Positions 8,923-17,357 of a stretch of 64,000 bases of DNA are shown here, piece after piece. The notes under the pieces are model-generated. The model ran no database searches and was not told the DNA's origin. It worked only from the letters and a program-made list of their open reading frames with translations. Position numbers and translations under genes: made by a program. This stretch comes from Candidatus Saccharibacteria bacterium 49-20 (GTDB taxonomy: Bacteria > Patescibacteriota > Saccharimonadia > Saccharimonadales > Saccharimonadaceae). How positions within the stretch are numbered: the first letter of the stretch is position 1; the number at the start of each line of letters is the position of its first letter. The DNA lies in the NCBI GenBank assembly GCA_001897295.1, contig MKSN01000001.1, positions 454,011-518,010 on the forward strand, in the 5' to 3' direction.

Positions 8923-9762
8923 ATGGAACTCTACACAAAAACTTCGTACGAAATAAGTCGAACCCTCACGCTTCGCTACTCAACTTCATTTGGCAAAAGC
9001 ACAAAGTTGTTTCCAAAGACCATGCAGCCGCACATCTTTGCAATCTATGGCCTCGTGCGAGTGGCCGATGAAATTGTCGATACCTACACGGGCGACCATC
9101 AAGAAGCGCTTCTTGATGAACTCGAACAAGACGCCTACCGCGCACTTAAAGTTCAGTATAGCGCGAATCCTCTTGTGCACGCGTTTGCAGTAACTGCAAA
9201 GCAATTCAATATCGATGACTCGCTGATACAACCATTCTTCAGAAGCATGCGCCTTGATCTAGCGCCTCGCACCTACACACAAAAATTGTACGAAGAATAT
9301 ATTTACGGCTCAGCGGAAGTAATAGGACTTATGTGCTTAAAGGTATTCGTTCACGGAGATGAGAGCGCATACGCTCGCCTGAGTCCAGGTGCAAGTGCAC
9401 TCGGTGCTGCCTACCAAAAAGTAAACTTCCTGCGTGATATTGCGAGCGATTACTACGATCGCGGCCGAATGTATTTTCCAGAAATAAAGTTTGAGACCTT
9501 TGATGAAGCACAAAAGCGCGCCGTTGTTGCTGATATCGAAGCCGATTTCTTGGCCGCAGAGTCATCGATACGCGACCTCCCTAAAAGCTCGCGCGCGGCC
9601 GTAGGCTTAAGCCATGCGTATTACCTCGAATTGCTTAAGAAGCTAAAAGCGACACCCATCGAAACTATCAAAAAAAGCCGCATTCGTGTCCCTGCTGGCA
9701 AAAAGGCCGCACTAGGCCTGCGTCATTCACTGAACATACAAAAAGGAACCCGCATATGGTAA
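8923..9762 (+). CDS. crtB: Phytoene synthase
   Basis: 279 residues. Head-to-head condensation of two GGPP molecules to phytoene. The trans-isoprenyl synthase motifs are present: RVADEIVDTY in the first third and NFLRDIASDYYDRGRMYFP in the second (family form LRDIxED..RGRxYxP). The initial SFGKSTKLFPK resembles the squalene/phytoene synthase start. It begins 2 nt after crtE and its last 7 nt overlap crtI, so it is translationally coupled in the carotenoid operon. Assignment is firm from motifs and context. Confidence 0.93.
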   Translation: MELYTKTSYEISRTLTLRYSTSFGKSTKLFPKTMQPHIFAIYGLVRVADEIVDTYTGDHQEALLDELEQDAYRALKVQYSANPLVHAFAVTAKQFNIDDSLIQPFFRSMRLDLAPRTYTQKLYEEYIYGSAEVIGLMCLKVFVHGDESAYARLSPGASALGAAYQKVNFLRDIASDYYDRGRMYFPEIKFETFDEAQKRAVVADIEADFLAAESSIRDLPKSSRAAVGLSHAYYLELLKKLKATPIETIKKSRIRVPAGKKAALGLRHSLNIQKGTRIW

Positions 9763-11228
9763 AAGTTGTCATCATTGGTGGTGGAATTGGTGGACTTGCC
9801 ACTGCCAATCTACTCGCGCAGGAAGGCCACGAAGTCCACGTCTACGAGAAGAATACGCAGCTTGGCGGGAGGGCAGGGCAGTTCAAAAAAGATGGGTTCA
9901 CCTTCGATACTGGACCCTCTTGGTATTTAATGCCAGATGTATTTGAGCGCTACTACTCGCTTCTTGGCACTTCGACAAAAAAGGAACTCGACCTCGTGCG
10001 ACTTTCGCCAGCGTACAAAGTGTACTCAGGAGACACTTCGCTTACCATTTCTGGCGACCTCAAAAAAGATGCAGCGACATTCGAGTCACTCGAAAGGGGA
10101 GCGGGCAACAAACTCCACTCGTACGTCGCGCAAAGTCTTATTACATACAGATTTGCCCTCAAGCATTTCCTGTACAGCAACTTCGATTCAGCGCGACCTT
10201 TTACGAAAGGTGAGATTTTGCGAAATGGTGCACGCATGTCGCAGCTTGCATTATCACCAATTCACCGTTATGTGGCAAAGCAGTTTAAAAATACGCAGCT
10301 CCAGCAAATTTTAGAGTACCCTACGGTATTCCTAGGAAGCTCCCCATATAGCGCACCCGCGCTCTACAGTCTGATGAGCGCCCTTGATTTCCATGATGGC
10401 GTGTATTATCCAAAGGGTACTATGTACGCAGTGGTAGAATCCCTAGAAAAAATTGGGCGCGGCCTTGGTGTGTCCTACCACACCGGCGTTGCTGTGCGCA
10501 CCATCCAAACTAAATCCAAAAAAGCCACCGCGCTGATACTCGAGGACGGCAGTAAAGTTGAAGCCGATATTATCATCGCCAATAGCGATCTTCACTTTAC
10601 CGAAACCTCGCTACTCGCGCCAAAAGACCAAACGTATCCGGAATCATATTGGCGCAAAAAAGAAGCGAGTCCAAGCGCGCTATTGATGTACCTTGGCATA
10701 GAGGGGAGCATTCCGGAATTCGAACACCATACACTTCTTTTTACCAATAACTGGAAGAAGAATTTCGATACAATCTTTCACGAAAAAGCCATTCCTAAGC
10801 CCGCTTCACTCTATATATCGAAAACGAGTGCCACCGACACTACCGCACCGAAAGGTAAGGAAAATATTTTCGTGCTCGTGCCGCTTCCATCAGGTATTAC
10901 AATTCCTGCAGAACAACTTGAAGATCTTGCCGACACGTATCTAGAGCAAATCAAGCACACCACCGGCGTCGACCTGAAGGCTCGAACTATTTCGCGCACA
11001 CTTTTTGGGCCCAATGATTTCAGTGCAAAATATAATGCATGGCAATCAAGCATGCTGGGACCGTCTCACATCCTGCGTCAAAGCGCATTCTTCCGAACTC
11101 CCAACAAAAGCAAAAAGTTACACAACCTCTACTATGTCGGTGCGTCGACCGTCCCGGGCATAGGTGTTCCAATGTGCCTTATTAGTGCCGAGCTCGTATC
11201 TGAGCGCATTCGAAAGGATATTGCGTAA
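9756..11228 (+). CDS. crtI: Phytoene desaturase (CrtI type)
   Basis: 490 residues. FAD-dependent desaturase converting phytoene to lycopene. N-terminal dinucleotide-binding motif GGGIGGLATANLLAQEG followed by YEKNTQLGGRAG; C-terminal FAD/substrate signature YYVGASTVPGIGVPMCLIS. Length is normal for CrtI. It overlaps crtB by 7 nt upstream and its TAATG stop/start joins the first lycopene cyclase subunit. How many desaturation steps it performs cannot be read, but the following cyclase and elongase genes imply lycopene as the product. Confidence 0.93.
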   Translation: MVKVVIIGGGIGGLATANLLAQEGHEVHVYEKNTQLGGRAGQFKKDGFTFDTGPSWYLMPDVFERYYSLLGTSTKKELDLVRLSPAYKVYSGDTSLTISGDLKKDAATFESLERGAGNKLHSYVAQSLITYRFALKHFLYSNFDSARPFTKGEILRNGARMSQLALSPIHRYVAKQFKNTQLQQILEYPTVFLGSSPYSAPALYSLMSALDFHDGVYYPKGTMYAVVESLEKIGRGLGVSYHTGVAVRTIQTKSKKATALILEDGSKVEADIIIANSDLHFTETSLLAPKDQTYPESYWRKKEASPSALLMYLGIEGSIPEFEHHTLLFTNNWKKNFDTIFHEKAIPKPASLYISKTSATDTTAPKGKENIFVLVPLPSGITIPAEQLEDLADTYLEQIKHTTGVDLKARTISRTLFGPNDFSAKYNAWQSSMLGPSHILRQSAFFRTPNKSKKLHNLYYVGASTVPGIGVPMCLISAELVSERIRKDIA

Positions 11229-11542
11229 TGACATTCGCATACCTCACAGGACTTCTTATCGGCATCGCCGGGATGGCTACAATAGACTGGCGCTATAAGC
11301 TTGCATTTTGGCGAAACAAAAAACAAACTTGGGCAATCGTACTCACTGCAATGGCCGTATTTCTTGTGTGGGATTTCTTAGGAATTTGGCTTGGCATTTT
11401 TATTGGCGGTACGAGTCAGTATCAGCTACCATTTAGTCTTGCTCCGCATTTCCCACTCGAAGAGCTATTCTTCCTTTTCCTTCTTTCATACTGCACACTT
11501 GTCATTTATTCAGGAGTTCGCACATGGCGTTCACGTATCTAG
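11228..11542 (+). CDS. crtYc: Lycopene cyclase subunit, first half (CrtYc/CrtYe-like)
   Basis: 104 residues with three membrane segments; a heterodimeric lycopene beta/epsilon-type cyclase subunit like those of actinobacteria. The conserved acidic turn APHFPLEELFF lies at the end of the second loop (family pattern P-x-E-E/D-x-x-F). The start codon shares a base with the crtI stop, and the last 19 nt overlap the second subunit gene, so the two subunits should be made in equal amounts. In C50 pathways homologous subunits cyclise the elongated carotenoid; ring type cannot be told from sequence. Confidence 0.85.
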   Translation: MTFAYLTGLLIGIAGMATIDWRYKLAFWRNKKQTWAIVLTAMAVFLVWDFLGIWLGIFIGGTSQYQLPFSLAPHFPLEELFFLFLLSYCTLVIYSGVRTWRSRI

Positions 11543-11826
11543 TACTCAACATCATTTTCTGCGTCATTATACTTTTCTTGTTTGCCAGAAAATTCAAACG
11601 CCCATCCAAAAGCTGGTGGATAACGCTTGGTATCGTACTACTCTTAACACTCGTGTTCGACAACCTTGCCATATGGGCAGGATTCTTCTCTTACAATCCG
11701 TCGCTCATACTTGGCATACATTTAGGTCTCGCACCAATTGAGGACTTCTTCTACGCATTTATGGCATGTCTCCTGATTCCATTGTTGCTTGACCGATTTT
11801 CAACAGCGAAGGAGTCCGCAGTATGA
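11524..11826 (+). CDS. crtYd: Lycopene cyclase subunit, second half (CrtYd/CrtYf-like)
   Basis: 100 residues with three membrane segments and the diagnostic GLAPIEDFFYAFM turn, matching the second subunit of heterodimeric carotenoid cyclases. It overlaps the first subunit by 19 nt and the elongase gene by 4 nt (ATGA). The tight overlaps and small size are typical of actinobacterial crtYc/crtYd or crtYe/crtYf pairs. I name it by resemblance; exact ring chemistry is not decidable here. Confidence 0.85.
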   Translation: MAFTYLVLNIIFCVIILFLFARKFKRPSKSWWITLGIVLLLTLVFDNLAIWAGFFSYNPSLILGIHLGLAPIEDFFYAFMACLLIPLLLDRFSTAKESAV

Positions 11827-12707
11827 GTAAGGCTGAAACCCTCAAAAAGCTATTCTTAGTATCGCGGCCTATCTCTTGGCCAAACACAAGCTACCCATTT
11901 GCCGCTGGCTACATCATCGCAACTCTTTTAAGCGGGGTGCCCCTCCAGCTACCCGCACTCATACTCGGCACCTTGTATTTCATCGGACCCTACAATCTTC
12001 TGATGTATGGCATTAACGATATATTTGACTACGAATCTGATATCAAAAATCCCCGCAAGGGTGGGGTAGAGGGCATGAAAGAGTCACGCGCGTTGCACCC
12101 CGCAATCATGCGCGCCGTACTCTGGACGAACATACCATTCATCATTGCACTGCTCGCCCTAGGCTCATGGCACGCAAACATCGCGCTACTCGTCGTTGTC
12201 TTCGCCGCAATTGCCTATTCGGCAGAAGGCCTTCGGTTCAAGGAAATCCCCCTACTTGATTCAATTACAAGCAGCCTGCACTTTGTGGGGCCACTCGTAT
12301 ATGCGCTGCTGCTCGTAAATTTCCCGGTACACGCATGGCCATGGGTGACTGCGTTCTTCCTATGGGGCATGGCGTCTCACGCATTCGGTGCAGTGCAAGA
12401 TATCATTCCAGACAGAAAGGGCGACATTAAGTCGATTGCAACACTATTCGGGGCAAGAGCTACGGTTATCTTCTCGGTTGCGCTTTATGTAGTCGCAACG
12501 CTACTAGTACTTACTCAAGGACTTGTGTATATTCCTATCGCCGCGATGGGGGCATGCTACATCGCGAATAGCGCCCGGTTTATCACGGTGAATGACAAGA
12601 CTTCTGCTTCAACAAATAAAGGCTGGAAACAATTTCTATGGCTCAACTACGTCACCGGCATGATCATAACTTTCGTCATCATCATCAATCTTTCGACTCA
12701 TTTCTAG
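11823..12707 (+). CDS. crtEb: UbiA-family prenyltransferase, probable lycopene elongase
   Basis: 294 residues with about eight membrane segments. UbiA-type Asp-rich motif NDIFDYESDIKNPRKGG (residues about 64-80), a form characteristic of lycopene elongases that add C5 units to lycopene to give C50 carotenoids; a second acidic motif is VQDIIPDRKGDIKS. Last gene of the carotenoid operon, overlapping crtYd by 4 nt. With the split cyclase it suggests a C50 product of the decaprenoxanthin/sarcinaxanthin class. An alternative is prenylation of another isoprenoid or quinone head group, but the context favours carotenoid. Confidence 0.82.
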   Translation: MSKAETLKKLFLVSRPISWPNTSYPFAAGYIIATLLSGVPLQLPALILGTLYFIGPYNLLMYGINDIFDYESDIKNPRKGGVEGMKESRALHPAIMRAVLWTNIPFIIALLALGSWHANIALLVVVFAAIAYSAEGLRFKEIPLLDSITSSLHFVGPLVYALLLVNFPVHAWPWVTAFFLWGMASHAFGAVQDIIPDRKGDIKSIATLFGARATVIFSVALYVVATLLVLTQGLVYIPIAAMGACYIANSARFITVNDKTSASTNKGWKQFLWLNYVTGMIITFVIIINLSTHF

Positions 12708-12788
12708 GGCGGTATTCGCTTGTATTCTTGGTGCTCTTGAGTCATACTAACCATAAGAATAAAAGGGTAGGCAGGCTAACAAAAATTC

Positions 12789-14933
12789 ATGACACCGATT
12801 CGACTGTCGCATATCTGGTACAGACGTTTCTACGCTGCGTTATTTGCCATGTCTCTTGGCTACGTCGTCCTCTATGCACTTCAAGCCTTCAACCTTCAAT
12901 ACATCCCGCTTTCGGTTCGTATTGAACTACTCCCTGCAATCGGCGCGGCACTCGTCGTCGTTGCGTGTATCGCATTATTTATCCTCAATAAAAAGGTAAC
13001 TTCATTTTGGCCGTCATTCATTACATTTGCGGTCTTTATCATTACCACCGCCTACATCGTACAAAGTACGGGCGGGGTGCACTCCGACTTTTTAGTTCTG
13101 TGGTCGCTTGGGGTATTTATTGCGCCTATCTTTGGCGCCTACGGCTGGGTGCCAGTCCTCGTGATGATGGGTTCATATGTTGCCGGCGAGTATATGACAG
13201 GTGGTTTACCAACTGAAACACTCGTACTTATTGCGCTCAGTAGCGCGCTTCCTTTAGCTGCTGGTGTCATTCTTTGGCGCGAAACGCCAGAGTCCGACCG
13301 CTACGCCGATCATGATGTCAAAAGCCTCGCCAACCAACTGTCGGAAGTGGCAACAAAATCTGAAATTGTGATTAACGCCATCGGCGACGGAGTTATCGCA
13401 CTCGACGGTACCGGTGTCGTGCAGCTGATTAACCCGGCCGCGCAGGAAATCCTTGGGTGGGGCAAGCAGGATGCGTTAATGCTAAATTACAAATCGATCC
13501 TTAAGCTCACTAACGATGCGAACGCCGAGCTTGACCCTTCACAAGACCCAATTCAGCAAGTGCTCAACACCAACCAGCAGGCGAGGGGAAGCAAGCTTAC
13601 CGCCATGACAAAATCTGGCAAGAAAATCTCCGTTGCACTTGTTGCGTCTCCGATTGGCGATGCGGGTTCGGGTGCAATCGCAGTCTTCCGTGACGTCACT
13701 AACGAACGGGCCGAAGAACGTGAACAAGCCGAGTTTATTAGTACCGCCAGCCACGAAATGCGCACACCAGTTGCGTCAATCGAAGGCTACCTTGGCCTGG
13801 CGCTCAACCCAAACACCGCCACCATCGATGCAAAAGCGCGCGACTTCATCATGAAAGCTCACGAAGCCGCACAGCACCTTGGCCGCTTGTTCCAGGACCT
13901 GCTTGACGTCTCGAAGTCTGAAGATGGCCGCATGACCAACATCCCGCGCGTCGTAGACGTCGTGCCATTTACGCAGACTATCGTGCAAGGGCTCACGCAA
14001 AAGGCAACCGACAAGGGTCTTCGAATCACTTTCGTGCCAGGTGAGGGAAACGGAACCGAGCGTGGTATCAAGAAAGTCATGCCGGTGTACTACATCAACC
14101 TCGATAACGACCATGTACGTGAAGTACTCGATAACCTCATTGAAAACGCCATTAAATATACCCCAGAAGGTGAAGTGCGCGTTGACGTCACTGGCACCGA
14201 AGACAAGGTCGTCATCACCATTAAAGACTCTGGGCTTGGCATCCCAACCGAAGATATCCCGCATCTTTTCCAAAAGTTTTACCGCGTCGACAATATGGAT
14301 CGCCAATCAATTGGTGGCACCGGGCTCGGGCTTTACCTTTGCCGCCGCCTCGTTGAAGCAATGCAGGGTCGCCTATGGGTCGAGAGTGTGTTCGGATCGG
14401 GCAGTACGTTCTTCGTTGAGCTCCCTCGCGTAAGTAGCCTCGAGGCCGAACAACTTCAGGCCTCTCAGGCTCAAGAAGCCGCTCGTGCAGCGGCAGCTCA
14501 ACCAGCACCAGTCGCACCGGCGGTTTCAATCCCTGTCACGTTTGCGGACACACCAGCACCAGCACCAGCACCGATTGCAGCACCCGCACCAACTCCCGCG
14601 CCTCAAGTTGCCACTCAGCCAGCGCAAGCCCAAGCCGCCCAACCACTGCCAGCGCAAGCCCAAGCTGTACCGCAAGTAGCGCCTCAACCCCAGGCGCCTG
14701 TCGCATACGCGGCACCACAAGCCTTGCCTCAAGCATATGCCACACCGCAACCACAGGCTGCTGCGTCTGCACCACAAGTTGCTCCTCAACAACTCGCCAA
14801 TCCAGGCGTAAAGCCAGCCACCACCGTACCTCGAGGTGAGACCCTCACGAGGGACCAAATCAACGAACGAGTCCGACAACTCGAAGCCCTGGCGCAGCAA
14901 CAGAGGGGAAGCGTGACACCTCCAGTGAGGTAA
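12789..14933 (+). CDS. Membrane histidine kinase with PAS domain and long Ala/Pro/Gln tail
   Basis: 714 residues. Six membrane segments (about residues 15-170), a PAS domain (about 195-310), HisKA with phospho-accepting His322 in STASHEMRTP, and a HATPase domain (N-box NLIENAIKYT, G1 DSGLGI, F-box FQKFYRV, G2 GGTGLGLYL). From about residue 555 to 680 the chain is low-complexity, rich in Ala, Pro and Gln, ending in a short helical stretch. The upstream 82 nt hold no clear -10 at leaderless distance. The response regulator 54 nt downstream has a similar tail, so the two probably work together and may interact or cluster through the tails. Confidence 0.92.
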   Translation: MTPIRLSHIWYRRFYAALFAMSLGYVVLYALQAFNLQYIPLSVRIELLPAIGAALVVVACIALFILNKKVTSFWPSFITFAVFIITTAYIVQSTGGVHSDFLVLWSLGVFIAPIFGAYGWVPVLVMMGSYVAGEYMTGGLPTETLVLIALSSALPLAAGVILWRETPESDRYADHDVKSLANQLSEVATKSEIVINAIGDGVIALDGTGVVQLINPAAQEILGWGKQDALMLNYKSILKLTNDANAELDPSQDPIQQVLNTNQQARGSKLTAMTKSGKKISVALVASPIGDAGSGAIAVFRDVTNERAEEREQAEFISTASHEMRTPVASIEGYLGLALNPNTATIDAKARDFIMKAHEAAQHLGRLFQDLLDVSKSEDGRMTNIPRVVDVVPFTQTIVQGLTQKATDKGLRITFVPGEGNGTERGIKKVMPVYYINLDNDHVREVLDNLIENAIKYTPEGEVRVDVTGTEDKVVITIKDSGLGIPTEDIPHLFQKFYRVDNMDRQSIGGTGLGLYLCRRLVEAMQGRLWVESVFGSGSTFFVELPRVSSLEAEQLQASQAQEAARAAAAQPAPVAPAVSIPVTFADTPAPAPAPIAAPAPTPAPQVATQPAQAQAAQPLPAQAQAVPQVAPQPQAPVAYAAPQALPQAYATPQPQAAASAPQVAPQQLANPGVKPATTVPRGETLTRDQINERVRQLEALAQQQRGSVTPPVR

Positions 14934-14987
14934 TAAACGTAAGTAGTATGGTAATTTTAAAGGTACTTAGGTAGAATAAAGGTAATT

Positions 14988-15986
14988 ATGGCAAAAATCC
15001 TACTAGTAGAAGATGACAAAAGCCTACGCGAGATTTATGGCGTCCGTTTGATGGCCGAAGGATACGAAATCGTATCTGCAGGCGACGGTGAAGAAGCGCT
15101 CGCAATGGCAATTAAAGAACGTCCTGACCTCATCGTCAGTGACGTCATGATGCCGAAGATTAGCGGGTTCGACATGCTCGATATTCTTCGTAGTACCTCT
15201 GAGACAAAAGACGTAAAGGTGATTATGATGACCGCGCTTTCAAGCGACGATCAGCGCGCCCGTGGTGAATCGCTCGGCGCCGACCGTTACCTTGTGAAGT
15301 CACAAGTTGGTATCGAAGACGTTGTCCGCACCGTGCACGACGTACTTGGCGATGGCCTTGGTGGCGCGCCTGCAGCGCAGGCACCTGCACCAATTGCCGC
15401 TCCCGCACCGGCACCGCTTACCGTTGCGCCAGCACCTGCACCAGCTCCAACGCCAGAGCCTGTTGTCGCAGCGCCAGCCGCTCCAGCGCCCGCATTTGTA
15501 CCTGAGCCTCTTACTGTTGCACCAGCACCAGTAGCAGCTGCACCAGCTTTCGAGCCAGCCGCTCCCGTAGCCGCACCGGCACTTGACCCAGCATACGCTG
15601 CGCCTGCGCCCGCTCCAGCACCGCTTACCGTTGCGCCAGCACCTGCACCAGCTCCAATGCCAGAGCCTGTTGTCGCAGCGCCAGCCGCTCCAGCGTCTGC
15701 ATTTGTACCTGAGCCTCTTACTGTTGCACCAGCACCAGTAGCAGCTGCACCAGCACCTGCGAGCACGACTCTCAACGAGCTTCCTGCAAACCCGGCACCA
15801 TTACCACAGCCAACCGCGCCATTCTCATCTCCAGCGCCTGCATCGCTTGGCGAGCGCGTCATCGAACCACTCACGACAAACCTCAACGCCGCAGGTCCTG
15901 TCGACATCGCAAGCCAAATGGCACAAGCGCTGAACGACCCAACAAATCCTGGCCAAGGTACACCACCAGTACCGCCCGCAGCCTAG
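14988..15986 (+). CDS. Response regulator with Ala/Pro repeat tail
   Basis: 332 residues. REC domain at 1-122 with E8-D9-D10, phosphoacceptor D52 in IVSDVMMP, T82 in MTALS and K104 in YLVKSQ. Residues about 125-332 are an Ala/Pro/Val low-complexity tail without a recognisable DNA-binding domain; the core of the tail is an imperfectly duplicated unit containing APLTVAPAPAPAP and EPVVAAPAAPA, produced by a 137-bp DNA repeat. The receiver closely resembles the lone receiver at 63525-63917 (shared DxMMPKISGFDxLDILR), so the two are paralogues. TAGAAT ends 10 nt before the ATG. Output mechanism unknown. Confidence 0.9.
   Translation: MAKILLVEDDKSLREIYGVRLMAEGYEIVSAGDGEEALAMAIKERPDLIVSDVMMPKISGFDMLDILRSTSETKDVKVIMMTALSSDDQRARGESLGADRYLVKSQVGIEDVVRTVHDVLGDGLGGAPAAQAPAPIAAPAPAPLTVAPAPAPAPTPEPVVAAPAAPAPAFVPEPLTVAPAPVAAAPAFEPAAPVAAPALDPAYAAPAPAPAPLTVAPAPAPAPMPEPVVAAPAAPASAFVPEPLTVAPAPVAAAPAPASTTLNELPANPAPLPQPTAPFSSPAPASLGERVIEPLTTNLNAAGPVDIASQMAQALNDPTNPGQGTPPVPPAA
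15411..15547 (+). repeat. 137-bp imperfect direct repeat, copy 1
   Basis: Matches 15618-15754 with three C/T differences by eye; inside the Ala/Pro tail of the response regulator and in frame (offset 207 nt). Suggests tail expansion by duplication. Confidence 0.85.
15618..15754 (+). repeat. 137-bp imperfect direct repeat, copy 2
   Basis: Second copy of the repeat at 15411-15547, same frame, so the encoded 46-residue unit is duplicated almost unchanged. Confidence 0.85.
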
Positions 15987-16004
15987 TCTTGGTATACTAG
16001 CGAG

Positions 16005-16685
16005 GTGAGCGAACGCTTAAATAAGTATCTTGCATTTCATCTCGGCCTTTCGCGACGTGAGGCCGATGATTTGATTTCTAAGGGTAAAGTCCTCATTGAT
16101 AACATGCCAATCGCACTTGGCGCCCGCGTTGAAGAAGGGCAGACAGTTACCGTTTCTGGCAAGCCAGTCGCGCAAAAGGAAAATTATTCCTACATCGCAC
16201 TTAATAAGCCCCGCGGTTACGTGTCATCGCGCAAGCAACAAGGCGAGAATCCCACCCTATATTCACTTCTGCCAAAAGAGTATCACGCGCTGAAGCCCGT
16301 TGGACGGCTCGATAAAGACAGTAGCGGGCTTCTACTACTTACGGATGACGGCGATTTTGCATTCCAAATGACGCACCCAAAGTTTTATAAAGTAAAGACC
16401 TACGAAGTCTCGCTCAGCACACCGCTCGAGCCACTTCACCAACAGATGATTAGTGACTTCGGTATTCAGCTTGAAGACGGACCAAGCAAGCTTAGCCTTG
16501 AGCGCAAAGACGAAAGTCGCAAAAACTGGACCGTCACGATGCACGAAGGTCGTAATCGCCAGATTCGTCGTACTTTCGCTGCGCTGGGATACGAAGTCAC
16601 AATACTTCACCGCACCAGTTTCGGAAATTACGCGCTGAACGAGCTCGAATCAGGCGCTTTCCAATCTGTAAAGCGTATTGACTAA
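16005..16685 (+). CDS. RsuA/RluB-family pseudouridine synthase
   Basis: 226 residues. N-terminal S4 RNA-binding domain (ERLNKYLAFHLGLSRREAD, residues about 2-60) and a pseudouridine synthase core with catalytic Asp in GRLDKDSSGLLLLT and the family's ALNKPRGYVSS and HEGRNRQIRR motifs. Converts a specific uridine in rRNA to pseudouridine; small- or large-subunit target (RsuA, RluB, RluE or RluF type) cannot be decided. Start is GTG 16005: TATACT 15993-15998 ends 6 nt before it, so the mRNA should be leaderless. Transcribed separately from the preceding regulator. Confidence 0.9.
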   Translation: MSERLNKYLAFHLGLSRREADDLISKGKVLIDNMPIALGARVEEGQTVTVSGKPVAQKENYSYIALNKPRGYVSSRKQQGENPTLYSLLPKEYHALKPVGRLDKDSSGLLLLTDDGDFAFQMTHPKFYKVKTYEVSLSTPLEPLHQQMISDFGIQLEDGPSKLSLERKDESRKNWTVTMHEGRNRQIRRTFAALGYEVTILHRTSFGNYALNELESGAFQSVKRID

Positions 16686-16712
16686 TCTACATTATAGTTT
16701 TATAACTACATC

Positions 16713-17303
16713 ATGATAGTTGGCGACCCAGAAGAGCCGATGGTGGAATATAAAATGCGCGAAGGTCGTCGCATTGTTGGCTTTACCCTCAAACAATACC
16801 CCGACGTAGAAGCAGCCTATGAAACCTTCGAGCGCCCACGCCCCTCACTACTCATTGCGCAAGCAGCGACTCGTATCTGCCTCGACTATGCACACGCAAC
16901 AGGTGAGATATCGGGCGCGCAAGACGTCCTGACGTACGGCATGCTTGACGTGACTCGGCTCATCATCCCTGCGCTCGCACGTCACCCATCAATTCCAAAA
17001 CAACAAGCAATGGAAATTGCAGCAAGCCACAGCACGGTAATGGCCCATGCCCTTGGTGCACGTATCCCTGTCGAGCAAACCGATGCGACTCTTTTTGACC
17101 ACCCCGGTAAGACATTTGATGTCAGCGCCGATGGGTCGCACATAGAAATTACCGATCCATCCATTACTCCAAATCAAGAGCGCGGCTGCGCAGCGGTGCA
17201 CATCGGCGACGGCGAAATTCAAAAAGTCGATCCGCTCTTCGAGCGTTTTTCCATCTGGGCAGGACACCTCGCAGTTATTGCTCACTACGAGCACCGTCAG
17301 TAA
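16713..17303 (+). CDS. Hypothetical soluble protein
   Basis: 196 residues, no membrane segment or signal, rich in Ala, Ile and His. I recognise no family. A TATAAC at 16701-16706 ends 6 nt before the ATG, giving a leaderless start that supports the gene. It lies between a pseudouridine synthase and der, each with its own -10, so context says little. The central part (about 30-110) looks all-helical, the C-terminal part mixed. Confidence 0.65.
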   Translation: MIVGDPEEPMVEYKMREGRRIVGFTLKQYPDVEAAYETFERPRPSLLIAQAATRICLDYAHATGEISGAQDVLTYGMLDVTRLIIPALARHPSIPKQQAMEIAASHSTVMAHALGARIPVEQTDATLFDHPGKTFDVSADGSHIEITDPSITPNQERGCAAVHIGDGEIQKVDPLFERFSIWAGHLAVIAHYEHRQ

Positions 17304-17357
17304 TCTTTCCGCTAACGCTCGCCAAAACCTCAAAAGTATGCTAAAATTACCTCTGTT

